A stretch of 38,179 nucleotides of DNA from Chara braunii (lineage: Eukaryota; Streptophyta; Charophyceae; Charales; Characeae): positions 1,809,219-1,847,397 of the forward strand of contig BFEA01000230.1 of the NCBI GenBank assembly GCA_003427395.1. Reading direction: 5' to 3'. The position numbers and the translations under genes were made by a program. Of this stretch, positions 9,965 to 21,240 are shown piece by piece. Numbering within the stretch: the first letter of the stretch is position 1; the number at the start of each line of letters is the position of its first letter. The notes beneath the pieces were generated by a model, which saw nothing but the letters and a program-made list of their open reading frames with translations, was not told the DNA's origin and did no database searches.

Positions 9965-9990
9965 CCAAATACCCTTGTAAGGGTATTTGG
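9965..9990. repeat. Perfect 12-bp palindromic hairpin
   Basis: CCAAATACCCTT (9965-9976) pairs exactly with AAGGGTATTTGG (9979-9990) with only GT between. It is too tight for a normal RNA loop and would favour a DNA cruciform. Confidence 0.85.
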
Positions 9991-10012
9991 TACGACAGCG
10001 CCCCCGCCGCTC

Positions 10013-10176
10013 TGCGTTCCTGCCCTCACCACAGAGCCCGCCGTCGCATCCAAACGTCGGGCGTCCTCCATATCCCACCTCCAAGCGTCACTCTTGTCAT
10101 CGCAGTGCCCCTACCGCTCCTCGTTCCTGCCCTCACCACAGGGCCCGCCATCGCGTCCAAACGCCGGGCGGCGGAG
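10013..10176. repeat. Two-unit duplication, ~54 bp conserved, ~109-bp period
   Basis: GCGTTCCTGCCCTCACCACA (10013) and TCGTTCCTGCCCTCACCACA (10122) begin two blocks that stay alike through RCCCGCC, TCGCRTCCAAACG and CGGGCG. Confidence 0.75.
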
Positions 10177-10195
10177 CACTGCCGGTAGCGCTCCG

Positions 10196-10221
10196 GACAC
10201 AGAGAAGATTAGCATGGGCCC
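10196..10221 (+). pseudogene. U6 snRNA internal fragment
   Basis: About 26 bases match the ACAGAGA-box region of U6 (CACAGAGAAGATTAGCATGG) with two differences. The sequence upstream is the GC-rich duplication, and downstream is an A-rich run that is not U6. It is a dead internal fragment. Confidence 0.7.
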
Positions 10222-10494
10222 TTTAGAAAGAAAGAAAAAAATGCATTTAGGATTGCTGCTGCTGCTGAGTCTAGCACCTGTATGCCAGCCTAAATATAAT
10301 CCTCTGTTTGGCCTCAGTTTACCCGGATAACCAGGACAAATGCATGTTAGCATATGCCCCTAGGGAATCCTGAAAGTTTGCAAGCACTGTCCATGCCCAT
10401 GCAGGATACCTGCATGTTCTTGTATTTCTACAACTAGACGACCAGTTTTTCTTTTTTGCTTCAAGATGCTGCTCACTTTGAGCTCCGAGCTTGG

Positions 10495-10497
<3 letters not shown>
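10222..10497. other. No gene seen
   Basis: An A-rich run and a short CTG repeat near 10256 occur. No gene is supported. Confidence 0.3.

Positions 10498-10559
<62 letters not shown>
10498..10559. repeat. (CT)n microsatellite, ~31 units
   Basis: A pure CT dinucleotide tract. It creates artificial Leu-Ser and Arg-Glu open frames, which should be ignored. Confidence 0.97.
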
Positions 10560-10561
<2 letters not shown>

Positions 10562-11129
10562 CCTACTAGGCTACCAGCCCGGCGGCCCAGGTCACCTTGT
10601 TTGCCCGGGCAGCCCGGCTGCGGAAGGACCAAAGAAGGTCCCAGCAAAAAAGAAAAAAAGAAAAAAAACAGCCATAACAAGTGCTCTCCGAACCTTGCGA
10701 GATGGTCACCCAACACAGGGCTCTCCAACCTGAGTAACCTTTGGTGTTCCAGCACATATAGCGAGATTATGAGGCTCATATTCGAGCCTTCATCTCATGT
10801 GATTGAGAAATGAGAGATGGACTTCTGAAAAAAAACTGGAAAAAAACTATGTTACGCAGCAAAATAAACTGAACAATGTTTGCATCAGGGTCACATCAAA
10901 ATTCTTTACCAAATTTCAAACAAAAAATAACAAGGGGACCCTCCGCAGCTCTGCGCGCAGCGCAGCGAGAGGGCGGAGGGAGGAGGACCCAGGGGGGAGG
11001 GCGGAGGGGGGGACAGCGAGATGAAAGGAAAGGACGGGAGAAGACCAGAGGGGTGAGCGGGGGGAAAGATAAGAAGGGGAAAGGAAAGCATTCACAAAGG
11101 CAATAGTAAGACCAAGAGCATTTAGTTAC
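10560..11129. other. No gene seen; polypurine tract with G-quadruplex potential
   Basis: 10960-11090 is almost entirely purine on the + strand. Around 10992-11013 the G-runs (G6, G3, G7 with short spacers) satisfy a simple G4 pattern. The palindrome CTGCGCGCAG lies just before it. Confidence 0.4.
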
Positions 11130-11300
11130 AGAAAATGAAGAATGGCAGATCGCTGTGGCTATGGAGGCCAACATGATTCTGCTATTGTTAGAGCTATGAA
11201 TTGTCTTTGAGGAGGCCAGTCTGGAGTTATGCTGGTCGTACAGGTATGGTGGTTGAAGTTAACAAACATACTGATGACAAAGAGCAGACATGGGGTCTCG
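11130..11300. repeat. Dispersed repeat related to 28060-28350
   Basis: Landmarks CATGATTCTG, GAGCTATG, CTGGAGTTATGCTG and GTACAGGTATG occur in the same order as CATGATTCCG, CAGCTATGG, CTGGAGTTATGCTG and GTACAGGTAT in the 28 kb region. This is non-coding repeat DNA. Confidence 0.55.
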
Positions 11301-11394
11301 CTCCACTACTGTCCACTGCACAAAATTGTGGACAGTTCACGGACAGCTATGGGAGCGTACAAAAATCGCGGAAACGCGGCATCGATCTCCACTT

Positions 11395-11540
11395 GCTGTA
11401 CACTATGGGCCTCGCCACACTACTCCCGACTTGGCCATTTTTGGGGAGTGGAGAGCATGGCCACACCAGCTCCCGAGTTCAACCTGTCGGATTGAATTCG
11501 GGAGCTGTCAGAATGTGGCTCTCGAGGACACACGGTTAAT
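11395..11540 (+). mobile_element. MITE-like element, left-end copy
   Basis: The sequence from CTGTACACTATGGGCCTCGCC (GGGCCTC at 11407) through the CTCCCGAGTTCA/TGAATTCGGGAG inverted repeat to CTGTCAGAATG closely matches 11905-12022. The right end was not found. It is a partial copy of the same non-autonomous element. Confidence 0.6.
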
Positions 11541-11904
11541 GGAAGGCCCAAAATTCGGGGTTTTTTGCTGCATCACTACCAGCAATGTCGTCGAAACGTT
11601 TGCAAACAAACTATGCAGGCTCATAATACAAACATAAAAAATAAAAAATAAAAAACAGGCAAAAAAAAACGAAAAAAAAAAGACGAACAACACTATAAAA
11701 CCCTATTCGAAGTAGCTTTCGAAGTTCGCCAAAACGTTTTCCGAATTCGGTGTTTTTGCCAACTTTTTTGTTACTCGTCCGAATACTCCGAAACTGAATA
11801 CAGATATGCCCTGAAGCTTATACATATCAGACAAAAAAACAAAACCCAAAAAAAGCAAAAATTCAAGGAAATATGGCAGTTTCGGTGAAAATTTCTCCGA
11901 AAAT
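11541..11904. other. No gene seen; A-rich
   Basis: AT-rich DNA between two MITE-like copies, with A-rich runs at 11635-11690 and 11835-11860. No feature is supported. Confidence 0.3.
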
Positions 11905-11916
11905 GCTGTACGCTAT

Positions 11917-12290
11917 GGGCCTCACCACACTACTCCCGGCTTGGACATTTTCGGGAGTGCAGCATCGCCACACCAGCTCCCGCGTTCAACCTGTCAGATT
12001 GAATTCGGGAGCTGTCAGAATGGGACAGCTCCTGAGAGCACTCCCGAACTCATCGCTTGCAAAGCTGCCTTTTCCAGAGACCTCCTTCGCTCCTCCCAAG
12101 TTTCATCCCAGATTGGGGAGTGGAGCTGGAAGGGACAACCGACTTCTGCCAGATTTCTTCACACTGAGCGTGCCCACATGTGGCAAATGACATTTTCAGA
12201 CTTGGAGCGCAGCCGGGTCGAAAGTGTAATGTGGAAAAAGAAAAAGAAAAAAAAACAAAAAACAAAAAAGTGTAGTGTGGCAAAAGGCCC
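11917..12290 (+). mobile_element. MITE-like non-autonomous DNA element with ~18-bp terminal inverted repeats
   Basis: The left end GGGCCTCACCACACTAC (11917) is mirrored by GTAGTGTGGCAAAAGGCCC at the right (to 12290), with a small gap. Internally it has the CTCCCG...CGGGAG inverted repeat shared with the 11395 copy and an A-rich stretch near the right end. No transposase is encoded and no clear target-site duplication is visible. The terminus recurs inverted at 27558 and near 28012. Confidence 0.55.
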
Positions 12291-12636
12291 TCCCGGCGTC
12301 GCGGCTGGTCGGAGCGCTAACGCACCGTTCTGAACCGGCGTCGCCCCGGGGTAGTAACATCGGGGCCCCGGGACACTACCTCGCCATCAACTCCGCCATC
12401 GTCGACGGAGCATGGAGGACGTATCCGTTCATCTCACATGAGCTGCCGGTTTTCCGGTTACGTCCTTTCGAGGTAGTCCCAGCAGAGGTAGGCAGAGTAG
12501 TGGTAGCTCTCCAGCAGTGTTAAGGAATTCTGGTTGTCGTCTATGAAAACGAAAAGTCAACGCAGGCGCATGGGGATTTAGGTCAGACAGCCCAGGCGAT
12601 TATCATAATTATTGGTAATTAACCGGGCAAGAGAAG
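12291..12636 (+). other. Probable LINE-A 5' untranslated leader and flank
   Basis: The last ~30 bases (GGTAATTA then ATGACG) match the leader immediately before LINE-B ORF1 (GGTAATTACCC then ATGACG at 30338). The exact 5' end of the element is not visible. Confidence 0.4.
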
Positions 12637-15104
12637 ATGACGAATATGGAGGAGGAGCGGCAGGAGGATAGGAGGGGGATTCCCCCCCCAAGTCAACTAC
12701 TGGGCAGAAGAGGATCGAGCCAGACAGTCTATCGTCCAATGCTATGACAAGGGAGTCTTTCCGACAATATCTACGGTAGCAGGAGAGGTGATTGAGGATG
12801 AGAGAGGAAGGAGATTCCGGGTCAATGAATCGTTTGATGCCATCAAGGAAAGATGGTTGAAGGAGCGTACGGTCATTATCATTTTTCAAGATGAATCAAG
12901 AGATCTTGCTAGAGGTGTCAAGGAAGACATGGTTAACCCAGAGATTCACCGAGGGAGAGAGAAGTTCAAGGGCCCGAACGTTATCTCGTATGTGGCAAAA
13001 GCAGTGGAGGTGGCTACATGGATGGTGTCAAAAGGCTCTACTAGGCTTAGCCTAAAGGGAAAGGACTACCCAGTCACATTCAAGGCATGGATGACGAAGG
13101 TAGAGTTAAAGTAGGCTAGGATGTGAGATGTGGAAACCAATTTCTGGATAGTTGCGATTAGGGTGCCTTTGGACGCTATGTGCTATCTGTCGGGAGCTGC
13201 CGAGAATCTTATCGGGGGAGTTAAACTCATGCATGTGTCGGAGTATGATCGTTCCAAACCCAAGCTGGTCAATGTAAGGATCGATATGGACCCGGAGGCA
13301 AGGCACCGAGTTGAAGGATCTCTCATCATCGAGTCACCGAAAGGCGAATGGTGGAAAGTGGAGTTGGCTACTCCGTACTCGGACTGGTGCCGTAGGTGCA
13401 GGCAGTATTTCCACACGGAAGACTCCTGCCCAAGGGCGGCGTCAGAGTTTCGCCCCTTTCGACGACGCTTCCCTCCGTGACCACCGCAGCAAGAGTCAAA
13501 CCAAGCTCGACCGTACGAAGGGACTTCAACTCAGAATCTTCCATCACAGGCTCCCCCTCAAGGTACACAGGCGACGACCTTCGGCAGAACGGCGTACATT
13601 CCTCCCGGAGCAAGGCAATCGGATGCAGGACGCCCACCAGGGAGCTATCATACCGCAGGCCCTAATTCAGATGCCGTTCAACACCTCTCTCATCCGACTG
13701 TTCTTCTCACCGTGCAAGGCCCTGCTCCGAGATCAGTCCCGAGGTCATCAGAACCTAATTATCTCTTACCCCCACCTCACTCAGGAGGGTGCCCTCACAT
13801 GCCACCGTGGTCTTCCTCAAATCAGTGGCTAGGTAACCCTCCCCACTATCTTCCACCCCAAGCCCCCTCCTACTACCCCCCACTACCTGGCCCGGCGCAG
13901 GCTTTCCACCCGTATGACTCAAACCCTCCACCTCCGCACGGGCCCGTTCTTCAGGCCACATGTGGTGACCCTCACGCATTTCACCCTCAACCTACTGCTT
14001 CCCGATTAAGCCATACAACATTCCACTCCTACGGAGGAGGGCGTCAGCAGGCACAACGACACGAGGCGAGATCAGCTCACCAATCGTCTCCGAGGGATCT
14101 CTAACTAGAAGGTGACTTATCGGTTATAACAGTGGAGCTCCGGTAAGGAAGCCTTCGTCTCTTCAAAGGGGTCAGGACTGCCTTCGCCTGTAGGAAGCAG
14201 TTGTTGAACCAGTGGGGGCTTCTGGCGGATGGGGAGCAAAAGGGGGTTCTGGAGTAGCGTCATCAATCTCGTCGAAGTCGAGACTATTCATGGGAAGCAA
14301 ATTGGTGGGCGACGAGCTTGTGAGACGGGAACAAGGAAGACCGCTACGACAGGAAAGATCGTTGTCTTCAACGGGAAGCTCCGAGGGATCTCAGCGTAGG
14401 TGAGAGCACGAGTCAGACACGGGCAGTAAGTTGGACTATAGGGGGATTAGGAGGTCCTTGGCTAGGGATGACGTGGAAAGGGTGGTGAGACTTCTAGTTC
14501 CGCTGGTTTTCTCAAAAGACCGGGATGGGGTATTCTTCTTAGGGATGGCACAACCTGATGGTCGTTCTTACATCCCATCGTGCAGGGTAGAAAAAACGCC
14601 AACCCCGACCGAAATCGTCACTCAATCCAAGCATCTCTTCGGAGACACATTCCCCATCCGCGTCATCCCGCAGTCAACAATGATTAATATCATTGTTCCA
14701 CTCGAGGCCGTGGTTTATAAATTTTACTTTCCTTTGATTGACACAAGGATCGACCTCTCGATCACCGATGCCCCCAAGCAGGGATTAGGTGGTTTCAAGT
14801 TGATGCGGTGAAAGAGCAGGATAGTTCGGATCTGGATGAGATAGCAATTACTCCGGAAGTATCGGCGCTGATTTTGATTGAGGTCAACGAGAAATTGTTT
14901 GAGTCTCGGAACTTCTCTTCAAACTTCTTGCTGGAAGCTATCTCAGAGCCATGGCGCTCACCTTCGCAGTTGGAACACTCCAGATGCTCTTCTCGTTCCT
15001 CGATGCACCGCTCTTCGGATGAGCAACAACACACATGGGGTTCGAAACCTCAATCTCCCTCCCGCATCCATAACCAAGCGGACGCCGGAACAATCAACAG
15101 TTAA
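12637..15104 (+). pseudogene. LINE-A ORF1 (RNA-binding, Gag-like), broken
   Basis: The start is taken at ATG 12637, as its MTN and context match LINE-B ORF1. A C8 run near 12682 shifts the frame. From about 12710 one frame runs to 14104 with stops at 13111, 13123 and 13478. The N-terminal domain resembles plant LINE ORF1 (DUF4283-like) and aligns with LINE-B. A CCHC zinc knuckle C-x2-C-x4-H-x4-C is intact at 13388-13429. A Pro/Gln-rich linker follows. The second conserved domain (14431-14900, in two frames) aligns with 35461-35900. The frame ends at TAA 15102-15104. The protein would bind LINE RNA. It is dead in this copy. Confidence 0.8.
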
Positions 15105-18100
15105 GCTGAAGATTGGTTCTTGGAACGTGAGGGGACTGGGTGATACATCGGGACGAGATAAACGCAGGAGGATCAAGACATGGATATATGAGGAGAGGAT
15201 TGAGTGTCTGTGTATACATGAATTCAAGCTGAATGAGGACAAATTGACGGAGATCAGAGCCTGGTGGGATGGCCCGCAGATATGGTCACCCGCTCAGGGC
15301 AGGAAAGGAGGCGTGATTTTGCTACATCGAAACCTGCAACCCCAGGTAATCGATGCGGAGGCCGATCTATGGGGACTTTGGGCCTGGTTTCAATTGAGGA
15401 CAGGCAGGGAAGACTGGTTCCTGACGACGGTGTATGCGCCTGCTAATCCCTCGACCACGACAACATTTTTCAAGGAACTACAATCATTCATCCCTCGAGG
15501 TGATAATCTGGTGATAATTGGTGGTTGGAACCTATCACTGGATGAGGCCTTGATGGAGGGATCGCGTTCGGCTGATCGCTCAGATTTGAAGCATCTGTTG
15601 GAATTGATTCAAGAGGGTGCTCTCGTGGATGTCTTCTGCTGGTTAAACCCCGGTGACTCTGGCCATACCTGGTACTCAAACATCAGAAGAGAAACAGGCA
15701 CTATTACAAGGTGGCGCCTCGACTACGCCTTAGTCAGTCAGGGGAAGGCGCAAGCAGTCACATCGATCAGACAATTGGGTCATCCAATGTCGGTTCATAA
15801 ACCACTAGTGGTGGAGATCCTGTTTTCATCAGTGGTGGAGAGAGGGAGGGGCTATCTTAAACTAAATAACCAGAACTTGGAAGATCCGGGGATCAAAGTT
15901 TGGGTGAGTGAATTCATGGAGGATTGGCAAAGGGCGAGAGAGTTATTTCCTACTCCAGCTGATTGGCTGGATGGTGGAATGGCCATCATATCAGGGATGA
16001 TGGATGTATGCTGGCTCGAGAACGTAATAAGGAAGAGGAGGAGTGCAAGAGAGCAGTTGAAGAAGCTGAGCGGAGGATGGAGGCACACCCAATATCCGAA
16101 CTTTTTTGGGCGGCAGAAAGAGAGAGAAGGCTGGCGAGGTGGGAAAAAGTGCAGATGGACAGGCAGGCTAGGTGGGAAGACGCATTAAAAATGAAGGGCA
16201 TTGCGGTACAGGACAAGCTAACCAAGGAAACTTTTAGGAAGCTCCTCCCAAGCTCATCCTTCCACCAGGTGATAGAACTAGCTCACCCCTTCGATGCGGA
16301 GACGGTGCCGTCAGCCACGGCCCAAGGGATGCTGGAACACGCCAGACTCTACTACTCAGATATCCTAACATCCAGGAGATGTATGGACACGGTGGACACT
16401 GATCTATCTGAAGAGATAGACATGTGGCAATATACTAAGGCGAGGCTTACTACAGCGGAGAGGTTGGATCTAGACAGACCAGTGACCATGGAAAAACTGC
16501 AACAGACCCTTAAGCAAATGGCTTCAGGGAAGTGGCCCGGTATCGATGGGTTGACTGTGGAGTTTTACAGGACGTGCTGGGACGTTGTGGGACCAGCTTC
16601 GGTTGAGGTGTATAACAATGTGCTATCAGGGGGTAAGTTGGAGAAAGGAATGACCCATGGAGTCATCTCCTTGATGTTTAAAAAAGGAGATAAGGCCAAT
16701 GTTCGGAACTATCGCCCAATTTCAGTCCTAAATGTAGGTTATAAGATCTTGGCTAAAGAGCTAGCGATCAGATTGGGTCGGGTGCTGCCTAGACTAGTCG
16801 AGAAAGACCAGGGTGCGTTTGTACAGGGTAGGTCGATCTTCGTTAATATCTTAACAGCAATTGAATCCCTGGAAGTCATTAGTGCCCTAGACCTGAACTG
16901 TGCAACGCTCCTCCTGGACTTAGAGAAGGCGTACGACCGCGTGGGCTGGTCCTTTGTGCTCACGACTCTGAGGAAACTAGGCTTTGGAGAGGGTTTCTGC
17001 CATTGGGTGATAGCTCTGCATACATTGTCAACATCAGCGGTAATTGTCAATGGCCATATCTCCCAATCTTTTCGTCTCTCTCGGTCTCTGCATCAGGGCT
17101 GCCCACTGGCCTGTCTCCTTTTCGTGCTTCAGTTGGAGATCCCTTTGAACCAGATCCGACACCACCCAGATATTGTAGGCCTCAGGATCTCAACAGACAA
17201 GGAGTTGCGGGTCAAGGCGTTGGCTGATGACTTATTCATGGTCTCAGCCAACACAAGAGAATCTTTGGACACTATCAAGTCAGTGTTATTGGATTACTCC
17301 CACCTCTCAGAAGCTCTGGTAAATTGGAACAAATTTACCTTTGTTCTACCAGAGCAGTTCTCTCTGCAGGTAGAGTGGGGTATGCAACGAGTACTGCTAG
17401 AATCTGGAGAACATTTTCTGGGCATCGTGATTAGCCTGCAGGTGGAGCTCAGTTCAGGGGACAGTTCTTCGATAGCGGATCGCAGCTAGACTCTCAATTT
17501 GGGGATCAGCAGGGCATCTATCTCTTTTTGGACGAGTCCTAGTGGTAATTGTAGCCCTGCTGTCCCTATTGGGGTTCGTTGGGATGGTGACAGAGATCGC
17601 CCCAGCAACCTTATCAGAAATCTGCAGACTGATTGCCAGGTTTCTGTGGAAGCCCCGGGCAGGTATTGAAGAGGGCTTTATCAGCAAAGTGGAGTGGGAT
17701 CTGCTAACCTTCCCGTGAGATCAGGGCGGGCTGGGTCAAACGGACCCCTCTAGGAAGAACCAAGCGCAGCTGCACGCGTGGATCTGTAAGGTGGCACTGG
17801 CAAAAAAGGAAGAAGACTGGGTTTTATTGGCCGAGAAGATCCTAATGAGGGAATGGGACCTCTGCAGAGCCAAAGATGTATGGTTGTGCTTCTTTACTCG
17901 GTCATACTTGAGAAAGAAGTTAAAGCCGGAATTATGGGATGCGGTTAGAAGAGCCTGGTTGAAGCAACCCCCAAACATCCGCGCTCCACCAACTACAAAG
18001 GAGGAGGTTCTGGCACAAGGGTTGTTTGAAAACCCCTTCATACTTGATGAGAATGGCGCAGAGTTCACGGCAAGAAATGAGCCAGTAGCCTTTGGTAAAT

Positions 18101-18600
18101 CATGGATCCGCAGAGGGGTGTCCCGTATTGCCGACCTCTGGTCTCTAATGCTTGGAAGCTGGAAACCTCTGGAGGATATCAGACTGCCGCTTCATGGCCT
18201 CTGGAGGGTGGACGAGAACTGGCGCAAAATCAGACAGGCGATACTCGCAGAATGGCACCTGCTGGGCCCAATAGGTGTGGCGGACCCACCAGGTGTGGTG
18301 CTCCGCCTGGAACAGAGATGGAGATGGAGGAAGAAGGGGGAGCGAGATGGCAACATCGCAGCTCCCATGCCAGACTCCAACGCACGTACTCCAAACTGTG
18401 CGAATGCAGAATGAATCGAAAAACAGACAACAGTTGGGGTATACCCCAGCGGACTGACGAGACTGGATTGGACTGGCTGGTACCGACAGAGGTATTGGCC
18501 TGGATTGGACTGCCCCGAATACAACACAGGCCTGTGAGAACAGGCCAAGGGGCTGGTCTCACAGCCCAACCAGAGGTCCGCTTCACGATCCTCGGCCTGT
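15097..18600 (+). pseudogene. LINE-A ORF2: endonuclease and reverse transcriptase, broken
   Basis: The position homologous to the LINE-B start ATG reads ACA (15097). The APE-type endonuclease begins at SWN (15118) with the Glu of a QET-like motif kept as HEF. The usual GDxN reads GGWN and SDH reads SVH, so catalytic residues are lost. A frameshift near 16010 leads into a coiled-coil spacer and then the RT: FKKGD, NYRPIS, LLLDLEKAYDRV (motif A), HQGCPL (motif B) and LADD (motif C, Asp pair 17226-17231). A stop at 17487, further stops, then KDQGGLG-like sequence with TGA at 17716 and a C-terminal block to about 18600. It would nick and copy target-primed RNA in the nucleus if intact. Inactive here. 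Confidence 0.85.
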
Positions 18601-18602
18601 GA

Positions 18603-19677
18603 TGGATCGCCTAGATACAAGCATGCTTCTGCCAAGAAGCGGAACTCTACAAAGAAAAATAAAACCTGAGTAGTCGAGGATGTGGAGCAAGCTCTATGGA
18701 ACCTAGGATAGAAAATGTCACAAAAACAGCGATGTCACAACTATCAGCCTAAGTGAAAGCAAAAGCAACTAACTAGCATACATGTCCTCGGAAAGCAGAA
18801 AGTAATGACAGCTAGGCCCTATAATGTTAAAGGCAGTAGCCTCAGTCTGGAAACAACTGACTAGTGTATAAGTCCTAAGAACAGCAAAAGCAGAACAACT
18901 AAATCCTAGAATGTCAGAGGCAGTAGCCTCAGTCTGAGAGCAACAAAGCAACAACAAGATAACCATATGTCACAGGAGAAGTGTGTCGCGAACCAAAGGG
19001 TGGGATGGTCTCTGAGGGTGGCAAATGCAGCCTAGGGGTCGATAACTCCTAAAGGCATCCACACAAAATGACAAGGAGACACATGTCATCAGGCTCAATG
19101 AGGGTAGGGAACTGGGAGCGAACAAAACCAATGACCCTAACAGATAGACCATCAGGGCGGGTAATGCTCGACTAAAGGGGTGACTGCTATGGAGGGTCGA
19201 CCATGCAAGGGAACAAGGGAGCCTCGTATACTGGGTGCACCTAGATGAAGCATGTGAGGCTGCCTAACTAGGGCGTGAGGGACGGCAGAGGGTAGAAAAA
19301 GTGATGGGTAAGGGAATCATGCAAATGACTCCTAAGGTGGGGGAAGTCGGAGCTGGATCCGTAAGCTGGGAAGCCAAGGCAACGCTACGGTCCCAATGCC
19401 TATGCGTATACCAAGGGAGAGCCCAACTTAGAGGAACCCGGCGAAAGATCATCATGCGACAAAACCAGGGTACTGTACAGGGTAAAATGGTCAGAGGGTG
19501 ATGACGTCTGAAGTAGGTAGAGCCGATTGTGACGAAGTCCATAAAGCTGTCGATGACGTTCATGATGAGAAGTCCGGAACGCCGTCGAGGAAGAGTCGCA
19601 ACGTCGACGAGTTGAAGTGGCAAAACTGGAGTGGATGGAGTACTGAGAAGTCAAAGACGTGGGAAGATAAGTCAGAG
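18603..19677 (-). other. Non-coding flank downstream of gypsy pol; 3' LTR not recognised
   Basis: The 3' LTR should lie here, but I find neither the TGCTG...AAAATTTT terminus nor the CCCTAA words seen at the other end (26030-26490). It contains an 88-bp tandem duplication. It may be a remnant 3' UTR, a lost LTR, or unrelated DNA. Confidence 0.35.
18767..18941. repeat. 88-bp tandem duplication
   Basis: Units 18767-18854 and 18855-18941 share AACTRACTAG, AAGTCCT-like, GGCAGTAGCCTCAGTCTG and other blocks in order. A 25-base piece also matches 234-258. Confidence 0.75.
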
Positions 19678-21240
19678 TCAATCGTCGTATCGAGCGGGAC
19701 GACGACGAGTGCGTTGTGGCCGCTCAGAAGCATCCGGCTGCTGCTGAAGGTTTGCCTCAGATGGAGCAGGCTCGACTTTAGCGGTGTCCTCAGCCAAGGG
19801 AAAAGGAGGAGGGTCAGTGGGTTGAGGAGAAGCAGTCAACCCAGCACGACGAGCACGATCATAGGTACGCACCAACATGCGAGCGTGCTGCAAGTGCTCG
19901 AGGGGCTCCCAAGTAGCCTCCTCCTTAGGGTAACCCTTTCAACGTACGAGATACTCGACGTGAGGAGGGTTGTCGTCGGTGACTCGACGACCAATGATAT
20001 CTGAAACGAGGAACTCCTCGTGGCCGTCCACCATGATGGGTGGAGGGCGCGTGTATGGTCGTCCAGCGAAACGCTCAGACGGTCTGCGATAGGGACGCAG
20101 TAACGAGACGTGGTAGACATCGTGCACACGAGCCTGGCGTAGGTAGTCGGGCAGCTTCACACGGAAGCTGACCGGGCTAGAAGTCGTATGAGAACCAACG
20201 GCCTGAAGAGTGCGGCATGGGCCAAAGAAGCGGCGTCGAAACTTGCGAACCATGTTCGCTTCGAGCTGTAAGTGGCGGGTGTCGATAAGCACATAATCAC
20301 CGATTTTGAATGGATGATTCATCTTCGATCGGTTCGCATGTACTGCCATGGGAGTCTGGGAAGCGGCTATGTGCTCATGCACGGTCTTCATGATCGACGT
20401 CATGTGTGCAACCCAATCATCTAGCGAGGGACAACTCGTGTCGGGGTGCATCTGTGATGATCGAAAGAAGTCTGCGGGAACACGAGGGTGATAGTCAAGG
20501 TCGCAATAGTAAGGCGACATCCCCGTGGCTGGCGAGACAGCGTGGTTGTAGACTATCTCCGCGTGGGCAAGATGGAGATCCCACTGTTGGTCGTCATGAA
20601 GAATATCTCTGAGAGTCTTGTTCGTGACCTCAATCTGACCATCACTCTTGGGATGGTAAGACGAGGAGAAGCGGAGCCGGGTGTCGTACACCTCGTGGAG
20701 TCATCGCCAGAATCGGCTGGTAAAGTGCGGGTCACGATCAGATATGATGCTCAGAGGTAAGCCGTGGTTACGCACGACTCGGTCAAACATGATGTCGACG
20801 ACTTCAGGGATAGGAAGAGGCTAGAGCAAACCATAAGGCAGATGGTTCGCACTATTCACCTCCTCACAGGTGGGACACTCTGCGACGTAGTCCTTTACAA
20901 AGTCCTTGCGCTTCGGCCAGACGTACAGGCGGCTCACACGAGCCAACGTCTTGTGGAAGCCCATATGACCGGCGGCTGCCTGGTCATGGAACTCTGCTAC
21001 TGCCCGGACACGTAGCTATCCAGTGGAGGGAACGCAAATACGGGGCTCTCTGGTGCCCTGTGAACCGTGCCAGTACACAAGACCGTTGTCCCCGAGAGAG
21101 TAGTTCGGGACGGTCTTGCCACTCCGAAGGGTCGCATGGATGTCGTGATAGTCGGGGCAGTAGCGGTACTGAGTGTGAAACTCATCGATCACCGAGTGGT
21201 GGACGGTGGTGACCGAGATGGAAGTGAGCTGGATCTGCTC
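19678..21240 (-). pseudogene. Gypsy integrase plus chromodomain, broken
   Basis: One frame runs throughout with stops at 20821 (TAG), 20701 (TGA), 19939 (TGA) and one near 21014. The HHCC zinc domain is intact (FHDQAAAGHMG ... CPTC, 21000-20870). After PLPIPE the core jumps to [16 protein letters not shown], so about 40 residues including the first catalytic Asp (usually SMDFI) are deleted. The second Asp (SDRD) and Glu (DGQIEVTN) remain. The C-terminus has the GDYVLI and KFRRRFFGP region and a chromodomain (EYLVR, stop in place of Trp, KGYPKEEATWEPLEHL). Chromodomains steer integration to marked chromatin. It ends at TGA after RRPARYDD. Confidence 0.9.

Larger units (their letters stand above)
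12560..18600 (+). mobile_element. LINE-A: decayed two-ORF LINE, 3'-truncated
   Basis: Contains ORF1, endonuclease, reverse transcriptase and most of the RT C-terminal region in normal LINE order. The RT-associated zinc finger and 3' UTR are missing at 18.6 kb. Homologous C-terminal sequence on the same strand resumes at 26491 (LINE-D) across the gypsy element, so the two may once have been one element. Frameshifts and stops make it non-functional. Confidence 0.85.

Noticed and set aside
10680-10740. 5S rRNA-like sequence (GGTGACC on the minus strand)
   Set aside because: Only seven bases match the 5S 3' region; the rest does not align.
10466-10813. Long Leu-Ser / Arg-Glu repeat open frames on both strands
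   Set aside because: Produced by the (CT)n microsatellite; no conserved sequence outside the dinucleotide run.
18603-19677. 3' LTR of the gypsy element
   Set aside because: I could not match it to any part of 26000-26490; a complete LTR pair is not supported from this sequence.
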